Source of the DNA: Oscillospiraceae bacterium
GTDB lineage: Bacteria; Bacillota; Clostridia; Oscillospirales; Ruminococcaceae
NCBI GenBank assembly: GCA_018055565.1
Contig: JAGPHI010000046.1
Coordinates: 1 to 6,720, forward strand
Reading direction: 5' to 3'
Length of the DNA: 6,720 nucleotides
Part shown: piece by piece, positions 1 through 5,830 of the stretch
How the letters are laid out: every line of letters starts with the position of its first letter
Numbering within the stretch: the first letter of the stretch is position 1
The notes under the pieces: generated by a model
Database searches by the model: none
Told to the model about the DNA's origin: nothing
The model's input: only the letters and a program-made list of their open reading frames with translations
Program-made: the position numbers and the translations under genes

Positions 1-763
1 TCACATTTTCAAACGTGCGCAAAAACGCCGTAAGATATTGATTGGCTGCGATGGGCGTTAAAATATGGTATACAGATGGCGGCGCGTCTTGCTGCTGCGG
101 CGCACTCGCGTTGCTTTGCGCACCCTGTGTGCGATTGATTTTGCGATAGGCCAGCAGCATATAGCACCATGATAATATTTCGCTGACGGTATTGCCGGCC
201 AGCACCGCGGCACACACAGCGCCCATGCCATAGGGCATGGCAAAATCTATGATAATTGCCACAAAGGCAATGCGCACAAATTGCTCAAACAGCTGTGCCT
301 TTGCGTTTGGCCGCACCTCGCGCAGGGAGATAAAATATCCGCGCAGCGCAGCCGAGCTTGCCATAAACGGTAAGCTTGGGGCTAAAACGCAAAGCGATAA
401 AGCGCCGCGTGCATCGTGCATAACATAATCGCTTAGCGGCTGCGCTAACAAAAACATGCCCACGCCACACACGCAGCCCAGCACGCTGCCAAAGCTTAAT
501 ACGCGCCGCATGGCCTGCCCAGGCGCTTTGCCGTGCGCCATCGCAAAGGACGCAAGGCGCGTGGCACAAATGGTGATACCTGCCGTTGAAAACGTGACGC
601 CCAAATTGTACACCGTAAGCACAAGCTGATACAGCCCCATGCCCTCGGCGCCGATGCGCCCCGCCACATAAATGCGAAACACCATGCCCACCGCGCGCAA
701 AACAAGGCCGGTTGCCGTTAAAATTGCCGCATTTTTCAAATACGTCTGCCTTGCCACGCACAT
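1..763 (-). CDS. SpoVB/MurJ-like lipid flippase, MOP superfamily (3' end outside window)
   Basis: I translated this directly: the minus-strand frame stays open for 254 codons from an ATG at 763 to the left edge, so the C-terminal half is missing (family members are usually about 500 residues). The start MCVARQTYLKNAAIL, then GAEGMGLYQLVLTVYNLG (about 39-56) and RGYFISLREVRPNAKAQLFE (141-160) followed by QFVRI, match the N-terminal half of SpoVB-type proteins. Hydrophobic segments lie near 11-33, 43-66, 88-110, 121-140, 162-176 and 181-206. Members of this superfamily export lipid-linked cell-wall or polysaccharide precursors; SpoVB is linked to spore cortex peptidoglycan. Clostridia often carry several paralogues, so the exact substrate is not fixed. 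A weak AAAGG lies just upstream, and an in-frame TAA upstream limits the start to ATG 763 or GTG 766. A Gln/Ala/Pro-rich loop (residues 211-230) is noted separately. Confidence 0.85.
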   Translation of the reverse strand, partial: MCVARQTYLKNAAILTATGLVLRAVGMVFRIYVAGRIGAEGMGLYQLVLTVYNLGVTFSTAGITICATRLASFAMAHGKAPGQAMRRVLSFGSVLGCVCGVGMFLLAQPLSDYVMHDARGALSLCVLAPSLPFMASSAALRGYFISLREVRPNAKAQLFEQFVRIAFVAIIIDFAMPYGMGAVCAAVLAGNTVSEILSWCYMLLAYRKINRTQGAQSNASAPQQQDAPPSVYHILTPIAANQYLTAFLRTFENV

Positions 764-869
764 CACGCCTTTCGCTTCATTTTATGGCGCGCAAGCGAAA
801 AATATGTACAACGCTGCCTGCGCGAAAAAAAGCAAAAATGCACAAAGCGCCATGCAATGCGCTTATGCC

Positions 870-898
870 TTGCATAATTGTGCAAAATCGGTTACAAT
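870..898 (+). promoter_or_regulatory. Candidate sigma-A promoter for the DUF1622 gene
   Basis: TTGCAT at 870-875 (3 of 6 matches to TTGACA) is followed, after a 17-base spacer, by TACAAT at 893-898 (5 of 6 matches to TATAAT). The spacing is ideal, and the site lies in the most AT-rich part of the divergent region, pointing toward the DUF1622 gene. It would give a leader of about 150 bases. The -35 match is weak, so this is an inference from sequence only. Confidence 0.4.
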
Positions 899-905
899 AT
901 AACAA
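877..905 (-). promoter_or_regulatory. Candidate promoter for the flippase gene, overlapping the divergent one
   Basis: Read on the minus strand, two alternatives overlap here. One is an extended -10, TGT followed by TATATT (complement of 896-904). The other is TTGTTA (complement of 900-905), a 17-base spacer, and CACAAT (complement of 877-882). Both overlap the plus-strand candidate, so the two directions would compete for the same DNA. Neither is a strong consensus match. Confidence 0.25.
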
Positions 906-1058
906 AACCGTGCATTCGCACACATGCTTTTGCAAATGCTTTGGAACACTTTGGTTTTTGTGTGTTTTCGCGCAAAAGCGGCATTTCAATTGGTTTTTGC
1001 AATGCCAAGCTTCGGCAGCGTGCTGCTGTTTCACCCAAGAAAGGAATGATTAACCCCA

Positions 1059-1400
1059 ATGGCAATTAAAGAGTTTACCGATTTTATCCTGCCTTATATT
1101 ATCTCTGCTGCGGAATTTGTTGGCATTTTTGTAGTGACGGTGTCGGCGGTGCAGGCATTTTGGCATTACTTGAAAAACACGTTTTTGCATGGCCGCCATC
1201 CCATTAAATTTGAGCTTGCGAACGGCCTTGCCACAGGGCTTGAATTCAAAATGGCTGCCGAGATTTTAAAAACCGTGCTCATTCACGAAATGAGCGAGCT
1301 TTTGGTTTTGGGCGCTATTATCATTTTGCGCGCATTATTAAGCTTCTTGATTCATTTTGAAATCAAGAATAACCACGAGGAAGAATCGCACAATGCATAA
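1059..1400 (+). CDS. DUF1622 family small integral membrane protein
   Basis: A 113-residue protein of the usual length for DUF1622, a family with no established function. The signature part is central: an amphipathic stretch with ANGLATGLEFKMAAEILKTV (about 54-73), then EMSELLVLGAIIILRALLSF (about 77-96), with the family's typical spacing of acidic and basic residues. Hydrophobic segments lie near 11-32 and 80-100, so two membrane helices are likely; the tail (about 101-113) is charged, EIKNNHEEESHNA. The only Shine-Dalgarno-like sequence, AAAGGA ending at 1045, is 13 bases from the ATG, which is long. There is no in-frame upstream alternative. The gene stands alone, with a divergent neighbour upstream and a terminator whose stem includes its TAA stop. 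Function cannot be inferred from the context. Confidence 0.88.
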   Translation: MAIKEFTDFILPYIISAAEFVGIFVVTVSAVQAFWHYLKNTFLHGRHPIKFELANGLATGLEFKMAAEILKTVLIHEMSELLVLGAIIILRALLSFLIHFEIKNNHEEESHNA

Positions 1401-1437
1401 GAAAAGCCATGCGGCGAAGCCGCATGGCTTTTCTTAT
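1397..1437 (+). terminator. Perfect 19-bp hairpin terminator, probably bidirectional
   Basis: Bases 1397-1415 pair perfectly with 1419-1437 around a GAA loop. The core is GCCATGCGGC/GCCGCATGGC, flanked by an A-rich left arm and a TTTTCTT right arm, the form of an intrinsic terminator for the DUF1622 gene. The left arm contains that gene's TAA stop (1398-1400). The A-rich left side means the hairpin could also stop leftward transcription. Confidence 0.9.
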
Positions 1438-1514
1438 CGCTTACGCGCTTTTTTGAAGCGTGCATTGTATTCGTAGCGTTTGGTTTCGCTTGCTACGCGC
1501 CGCATTTACACCTG

Positions 1515-1568
1515 CAATAACAAAACGCGCTGCCGTACATGCAAGTTTGCATATATGGCAGCGCGTTT
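1515..1568 (-). terminator. Rho-independent terminator of the dnaB-tilS-hpt-ftsH unit
   Basis: On the minus strand, 21 bases after the ftsH stop, a long hairpin forms: 1523-1534 (core ACGCGCTGCC at 1525-1534) pairs with 1557-1568. The inner part continues through ATGCAA (1539-1544) and TTGCAT (1547-1552), with one mismatch, so the stem is nearly continuous. It is followed in the leftward direction by TTTTGTTATTG (complement of 1525-1515). This fits an intrinsic terminator for the operon. Confidence 0.85.
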
Positions 1569-1588
1569 ATTGTTATACTATATGGCTT

Positions 1589-3661
1589 TTAGGAATCTTT
1601 TTCGGTATCGTCTTTGTCCGTTTCCTGCACGGTTACTTGTGCCGGCTCGGTTTGCGGCGCAGACGGCGCAGCGGTTTCGGGCGTTCCAGCGCTTTCGGCA
1701 GTGTCGGCACTATCGGCAACAGGCTGGGGCGCTGCGGTGCCTTGCGCGTCTTGTGCGGCGTTTTCCTGCGCGGGGGGCACGGTGCCTGCGTCTGCGGGCT
1801 TTTCGGCTTTAACAGGCTCATCCACAACAAGCGGCGGCAGTTCCCCGCCGTCCATCAAGGTTTTAAATTCCTCGCCGGAAAGCTTTTCGCGTTCCATCAG
1901 CGCTTTTGCCACTGTGTGCAGCGCGCCGATATGCTTTGAAAGAATTTGGCTGGCGCCCTCAAACGCTTCGTCCAGCATTTCGCGGATTTCTGCGTCGATT
2001 TCGCTGGCAATGTTTTCGGAATAGTTGCGGCTTTGGTTAAAATCGCGCCCTAAGAAGGTTTCGCCCGGCTCGGTGCCGTACACCACGGGGCCAAGACGCT
2101 CTGAAAAACCATAGCGCATCACCATCGAACGTGCCACGCCCGTGGCGCGCTCAAGGTCGTTAGACGCGCCCGTGGAAATATCGTCCAGCACCAGCTTTTC
2201 GGCCACGCGCCCGCCAAGCAGAATGATGATTTTTTCTTCCATCTTCTTTTTGGTGATATAGTTGGAATCCTTTTCCGGCAGGCTCATGGTAAAGCCGCCC
2301 GCCATGCCGCGCGGGATAATTGAAATTTGATGCACAGGGTCAGACGATTTGCAGAAAAACGTGGTGATTGCGTGGCCTGCCTCGTGATAGGCGGTAAGGC
2401 GCTTTTCGTCCTCGGTAACAATGCGGCTTTTCTTTTCGGGGCCTGCCACCACCTTAATGCTGGCCTCCTCGATATCGCGCTCGGTAATGGCCTTGCGCCC
2501 GCGTTTTGCGGCAAGCAGCGCGGCCTCGTTGACCAAGTTTTCCAAATCGGCACCCGTAAAGCCTGCCGTTGTTTTGGCAATGGTGGCAAGGTTTACATCG
2601 GGGCCAAGCGGTTTATTTTTTGTGTGCACCTGCAAGATTTCCTCGCGGCCCTTTACATCGGGCAGGCCCACATACACTTGCCTGTCAAAACGGCCCGGAC
2701 GCAAAAGCGCCTTATCAAGGATATCTGCACGGTTGGTGGCCGCCACTACGATAACGCCTTCGTTTGCGCCAAAGCCGTCCATTTCAACTAAAAGCTGGTT
2801 TAAGGTTTGCTCGCGCTCGTCGTGCCCGCCGCCGAGGCCTGCGCCACGCTGACGGCCAACGGCGTCAATTTCGTCAATAAAGATGATGCAAGGCGCAGAT
2901 TTTTTGGCCTTATCAAATAAATCGCGCACACGGGACGCACCCACACCCACATACATTTCCACAAAATCGGAACCAGAAATGGAGTAAAACGGCACGCCAG
3001 CCTCGCCCGCGCAAGCGCGAGCCAAAAGGGTTTTACCTGTGCCCGGAGGGCCCACCAATAAAACGCCATGCGGTATGCGCGCGCCCAGCGTATTAAACTT
3101 TTGCTGGTTTTTGAGGAAAGCCACAATCTCTTCCAGCTCTTCCTTTTCCTCGTCTGCGCCCGCCACGTCTTTAAATGTGGCTTTGCGCCCCTCGTCGGCT
3201 TGGTTTTTCACCTTTGCCTTGCCCACGTTCATCGCCTTGCCGCCACCGGACTGTGCATACATCATATAGCCAAAGATGCCAAGCGACAGCAAAATCAGCA
3301 CGAAGAACGGAATCATCGTCATCCACGCGGGTGTTTCCACAGGCCAAATGATATCATAGGTCATGGGCGTTCCCGCTTTTTCCATGCGGATTTCGCGGTA
3401 TTCGTCCAAATTATTTAATAACAGCGGCGCGTAGTTAAGCTTATAAACCACCTTTTCAGGCTTGTCTGCAAGCTTCATTTGCAAATTGCCGTTATTGAGG
3501 TCGTAATTAAAATCCTCAACCTGGCCTTGCTCGAAATAGTCCACTATTTCATAATATTTAAAGGTTTGCCCTTTTTGCTGCGGATACAGCATAAATACCA
3601 AAAGAATCAGCCCTAGAACGGCAATTAAGATTACGCCGCTGCTGCGTGGTTTTTTAATCAA
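1589..3661 (-). CDS. ftsH: ATP-dependent zinc metalloprotease FtsH
   Basis: FtsH is a membrane-anchored AAA+ protease hexamer that unfolds and degrades damaged membrane proteins and short-lived regulators. All hallmarks are present in this 690-residue protein: membrane helices near 9-27 and 114-135 flanking an extracytoplasmic segment; Walker A GPPGTGKT (204-211); pore motif FVEMYVGVG (233-241); Walker B IIFIDEID (259-266); second region of homology with RPGRFDRQ (321-328), including probable arginine fingers R321 and R324; and zinc site HEAGH (426-430), with D502 as the likely third ligand. It is somewhat longer than the usual 610-660 residues because of a low-complexity Ala/Pro/Glu/Thr tail (about 613-690). 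The start is TTG; AGGAG lies 9 bases upstream and no in-frame ATG occurs before residue 24. It is the last gene of the unit, 12 bases after hpt. Confidence 0.98.
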   Translation of the reverse strand: MIKKPRSSGVILIAVLGLILLVFMLYPQQKGQTFKYYEIVDYFEQGQVEDFNYDLNNGNLQMKLADKPEKVVYKLNYAPLLLNNLDEYREIRMEKAGTPMTYDIIWPVETPAWMTMIPFFVLILLSLGIFGYMMYAQSGGGKAMNVGKAKVKNQADEGRKATFKDVAGADEEKEELEEIVAFLKNQQKFNTLGARIPHGVLLVGPPGTGKTLLARACAGEAGVPFYSISGSDFVEMYVGVGASRVRDLFDKAKKSAPCIIFIDEIDAVGRQRGAGLGGGHDEREQTLNQLLVEMDGFGANEGVIVVAATNRADILDKALLRPGRFDRQVYVGLPDVKGREEILQVHTKNKPLGPDVNLATIAKTTAGFTGADLENLVNEAALLAAKRGRKAITERDIEEASIKVVAGPEKKSRIVTEDEKRLTAYHEAGHAITTFFCKSSDPVHQISIIPRGMAGGFTMSLPEKDSNYITKKKMEEKIIILLGGRVAEKLVLDDISTGASNDLERATGVARSMVMRYGFSERLGPVVYGTEPGETFLGRDFNQSRNYSENIASEIDAEIREMLDEAFEGASQILSKHIGALHTVAKALMEREKLSGEEFKTLMDGGELPPLVVDEPVKAEKPADAGTVPPAQENAAQDAQGTAAPQPVADSADTAESAGTPETAAPSAPQTEPAQVTVQETDKDDTEKDS
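1592..1825 (-). repeat. Low-complexity C-terminal tail of FtsH
   Basis: Codons 613-690 of ftsH encode an Ala, Pro, Glu, Thr, Gln and Asp-rich tail with runs such as [20 protein letters not shown], ending in an acidic [10 protein letters not shown]. FtsH proteins often have variable, disordered, charged tails after the protease domain, so this is within family habit, but it is long. No catalytic residue lies in it. Confidence 0.75.
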
Positions 3662-3670
3662 TATTCTTCA

Positions 3671-3675
3671 CTCCT
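3671..3675 (-). promoter_or_regulatory. ftsH ribosome binding site that fixes the TTG start
   Basis: The minus strand reads TAGGAG, then 9 bases, then TTG. AGGAG shares bases with the TAG stop of hpt (3674-3676). With no competing ATG, this site decides the TTG start at 3661-3659. It also places ribosomes finishing hpt directly on the ftsH signal, so coupled translation is plausible. Confidence 0.75.
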
Positions 3676-4213
3676 AATTGGAATACACTTCCGGCTTTAA
3701 CACGCCGATGTACGGCAAGTTGCGATATTTTTCGTCGAAATCAAGGCCATAGCCAATCACAAATTCATCGGGCACTACAAATCCAACATAATCGGCCTGC
3801 AAATCCACCTTGCGGCGGCTGGGCTTGTCCAGCAGGGCGGCAATTTTGATGGATGCGGGGTTGCGGCTTTGTAAAAGCTCTTTGATGTAATTTAACGTAA
3901 GGCCGGAATCCAGGATATCCTCGATAATTAGGATATCTTTGCCCTCAAGCGCCACGTCTAAATCTTTAATGATTTTCACAACGCCACTGGATTTCACGCC
4001 TGCGCCATAGCTGGACACCACCATGAAATCAATTTCCGCGTGAATATCTATTTTGCGCATAATGTCTGCCAGAAATACCACGGCACCCTTCAGCACCGTG
4101 ACAAGCATCAAATTTCCGACCTTATAATCCTCGCTGATTTGCTTGCCCATTTCGGCAACCTTATCTGCAATCTCCTGTTCAGACAAAAGCACCTTTAAAA
4201 CGTCCTCATGCAT
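3674..4213 (-). CDS. hpt: Hypoxanthine (hypoxanthine-guanine) phosphoribosyltransferase
   Basis: This cytoplasmic purine-salvage enzyme joins hypoxanthine or guanine to PRPP to make IMP or GMP, releasing pyrophosphate. The 179-residue length is normal for the bacterial form. Visible motifs in order: LKG (41-43), the pyrophosphate-binding loop; SSYG (67-70), the mobile lid; ILIIEDILDSGLT (94-106), the PRPP signature, with acidic pair E98-D99; LLDKPSRRK (127-135), whose lysine contacts the purine; and VPDEFVIGYGLDFDEKYRNL (147-166), containing the base- and metal-binding segment. The ATG directly follows the TAA of tilS, with GGAGGAA six bases upstream. The order tilS-hpt-ftsH is conserved in Bacillota. 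The gene is also called hprT; I see nothing missing. Confidence 0.97.
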   Translation of the reverse strand: MHEDVLKVLLSEQEIADKVAEMGKQISEDYKVGNLMLVTVLKGAVVFLADIMRKIDIHAEIDFMVVSSYGAGVKSSGVVKIIKDLDVALEGKDILIIEDILDSGLTLNYIKELLQSRNPASIKIAALLDKPSRRKVDLQADYVGFVVPDEFVIGYGLDFDEKYRNLPYIGVLKPEVYSN

Positions 4214-5830
4214 TTATAGTTCCTCCAACTCTTGTAATAATGTAATGGTAATTACAGTTTTTGTGTTCTCCTGCGGAAAAAGGCCCTCGCAAAAGCCGTA
4301 AAACGGCACCCAAAGCACCCTATCGTTACAGACAAGCACAGGCACGGTATCGCGCCATGCAGGCAAAACCCCGTCCTCGTTAAACAGCTTTTTCAGCGAT
4401 TTTGTCACCTTTCTTGCAATTGGCGCAAACGAATCGCCTGTTTGGCGTGTGCGAAAGAAGCTATTACTCGCTATTTTACCATAATCTGCGTAAAAAAATA
4501 AGTCTTTTTTTTGAACTTTTGCAGATTTAATAAAATCTTCATACGATAGGCACTGCACCTTTAGGGAAAAGCTGTCGGAAAAGGGCAAAACCCCCTCGGT
4601 TAAAGGCAGCGTTGCAGCGCTTTGGGGCAATTTTTGCGGCATTGGCAGCACCGAAACGCGCCCGCATGCAAGCGAAAGTGTGTGTGCACGCGCAATTTGC
4701 AAGCGGCCTGCGCGCTTTTGCAAAAGCGCCGCCGCTTTATCGATAAGGGCTTTATCTGCCGCGCAATAAGGGCGCATCACTTGCGCCAGCGCCGCCTTTT
4801 GCAGCGCGGGATGTGCCCCGCGCAAGCAAGCTGCATCGTAAAACACTTGGCCGCTGCGCAGCATAGCATTGGCATCGCCGCGCCGTGCTGTGCTTTGCGC
4901 CTTTTGCAAAAGCGCTGCCGCTTCGCTTGCCATATAATCGTCCACCTCGCGCATTTCGCACGCAAAGCGTGCAATGGCCCCCTCGGCACCCGGATGCACA
5001 CTGTTGAGCAAGGGTAGCAGCTGCCGACGAATACGGTTGCGCGCATACAAATCGGTTAAATTACTGGCATCGGTTACATAGGTAATCGCGTTTTCGGCGC
5101 AATAGCGTTCTACCGTGCTGCGCGTAGCAAACAGCAGCGGGCGTATATATGCCGCGTGCATAGGCGGATTTTGTGCAGCGGCCGCACTTTCGGCGCTTTG
5201 TGCAGTGGCTGCGGCTTCGGGGTTTTGCGCAGTGGCTGCGTTTTCTGCGGTTTCTTCGGTTTGTGCATTTTCTTCGTTTTCAGCGTTTTCTGCGCATTTT
5301 TCTGTTGCTGTGCTTTCGGCGTTTTGCGGGCATTGCGTGTTGCAAAACGCGCCCCGCACAGGCACAATGCCCGATGCACCCCGCACACCCGCGCCGCGCG
5401 CTAGATTAAACAGCACGGTTTCGGCATTGTCGCTGGCTGTGTGCGCAGTGGCAATTTTGATATTGGGCGCTGTAATCAGTGTATCCAAAAAGGCATAGCG
5501 CTCGCGCCTTGCCCATTCCTCGCTGTGCTCGCCCGCGCAAATCAGCCGTTTTACGTAAAGCGCAACGCCGTGCTGTTTGCACACCTTGCGCACAAACGCT
5601 TCGTCGGCATCGCTTTCTTCGCCGCGCATGCCGTGGTTTACGTGCGCCGCGCGCACCTTTATGCCAAGCGTTTTTGCCTCACAAAGCAAAAAGCGAAACA
5701 AAGCCATCGAGTCTGCCCCACCGGACAAGGCCACAATGACTATGTCTGCGCTTTGAATCATTTGATATTGCCGGATTGCGCTATGCGCCGCAAAAGGCAA
5801 GGATGCCTGATTACGCGCCGGCTTATCCAT
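4214..5830 (-). CDS. tilS: tRNA(Ile)-lysidine synthetase TilS
   Basis: TilS attaches lysine to C34 of tRNA-Ile(CAU) using ATP, converting it to an AUA reader charged with isoleucine. In the 538-residue product I see the PP-loop SGGADSM (36-42), HVNHGMRG (63-70), TAHTASDNAETVLFNLARGA (128-147), IRPLL (229-233) and TDASNLTDLYARNRIRRQLL (253-272), which together form the N-terminal catalytic domain. The C-terminal TilS domain has RTRQTGDSFAP (460-470), KSLKKLFNEDGVLPAWRD (477-494) and VPVLV (496-500). It is longer than many homologues (about 430-480) mainly because of a low-complexity insertion at 163-222. I chose the ATG at 5830, overlapping the dnaB stop by 8 bases. TTG at 5878 is open and has an AAGGTGG nearby, but its spacing is too short and it would add 16 atypical residues. 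No good Shine-Dalgarno precedes 5830, so translation may be coupled to dnaB. Confidence 0.96.
   Translation of the reverse strand: MDKPARNQASLPFAAHSAIRQYQMIQSADIVIVALSGGADSMALFRFLLCEAKTLGIKVRAAHVNHGMRGEESDADEAFVRKVCKQHGVALYVKRLICAGEHSEEWARRERYAFLDTLITAPNIKIATAHTASDNAETVLFNLARGAGVRGASGIVPVRGAFCNTQCPQNAESTATEKCAENAENEENAQTEETAENAATAQNPEAAATAQSAESAAAAQNPPMHAAYIRPLLFATRSTVERYCAENAITYVTDASNLTDLYARNRIRRQLLPLLNSVHPGAEGAIARFACEMREVDDYMASEAAALLQKAQSTARRGDANAMLRSGQVFYDAACLRGAHPALQKAALAQVMRPYCAADKALIDKAAALLQKRAGRLQIARAHTLSLACGRVSVLPMPQKLPQSAATLPLTEGVLPFSDSFSLKVQCLSYEDFIKSAKVQKKDLFFYADYGKIASNSFFRTRQTGDSFAPIARKVTKSLKKLFNEDGVLPAWRDTVPVLVCNDRVLWVPFYGFCEGLFPQENTKTVITITLLQELEEL
4220..4226 (-). promoter_or_regulatory. 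hpt ribosome binding site inside the end of tilS
   Basis: The minus strand carries GGAGGAA within the last codons of tilS, six bases before the hpt ATG. It is a near-perfect Shine-Dalgarno at good spacing. Because the tilS TAA and hpt ATG abut, ribosomes ending tilS could restart on hpt. Confidence 0.8.
5165..5344 (-). repeat. Degenerate in-frame repeat tract inside tilS
   Basis: Codons 163-222 of tilS encode about 60 residues almost entirely of Ala, Glu, Asn, Gln, Thr and Ser. The best-kept units are nine codons (27 bases): ATAQNPEAA, then ATAQSAESA, then a partial AAAQNP. More degenerate copies (QNAESTATE, AENAENEEN) come earlier. The tract sits between GIVPVRG and YIRPLL, in the surface loop before the RPLL strand, and keeps the frame. 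Confidence 0.8.

Larger units (their letters stand above)
764..1058. other. Divergent intergenic region with long DUF1622 leader
   Basis: These 295 bases separate the leftward flippase gene from the rightward DUF1622 gene. I see no credible protein gene and no RNA family I recognise. The central part (about 850-915) is richer in A and T and carries candidate promoters in both directions. From there to the DUF1622 start is a leader of about 150 bases with small possible hairpins: GGCATT at 980-985 with AATGCC at 1001-1006, competing with GCAAAA at 972-977 and TTTTGC at 995-1000. CTTTGG occurs twice, at 939-944 and 949-954, one helical turn apart. No riboswitch consensus was recognised. Confidence 0.6.

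Noticed and set aside
285..761. A 158-codon minus-strand ORF rich in Arg, Ala, His and Gly
   Set aside because: It lies in another frame of the flippase gene; the flippase frame shows clear membrane segments and family motifs and stays open to the window edge.
763..780. A five-codon ORF (MKRKA) whose TGA overlaps the flippase ATG as TGATG
   Set aside because: It has no ribosome site and is short enough to arise by chance; possible as a leader but not supportable.
900..1058. Possible riboswitch or small RNA in the DUF1622 leader
   Set aside because: Only short, competing hairpins are visible and no known aptamer core was recognised.
1046..1069. A seven-codon ORF (MINPNGN) overlapping the DUF1622 start
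   Set aside because: The AAAGGA touches its ATG with no usable spacing, and nothing suggests a leader peptide.
1460..1939. A 159-codon plus-strand ORF running into the ftsH tail region
   Set aside because: It begins between two terminators, lies antisense to ftsH and has a composition typical of the complement of Ala/Glu-rich coding DNA.
2327..2852. Two long plus-strand ORFs antisense to ftsH
   Set aside because: They are mirrored frames of the conserved AAA+ and protease domains with no ribosome site or recognised motif.
5110..5498. Several overlapping ORFs in both directions through the tilS repeat tract
   Set aside because: A repeat lacking stops in one frame often leaves other frames open; the products are biased Lys/Pro or Cys/Ala/Phe strings without family features.
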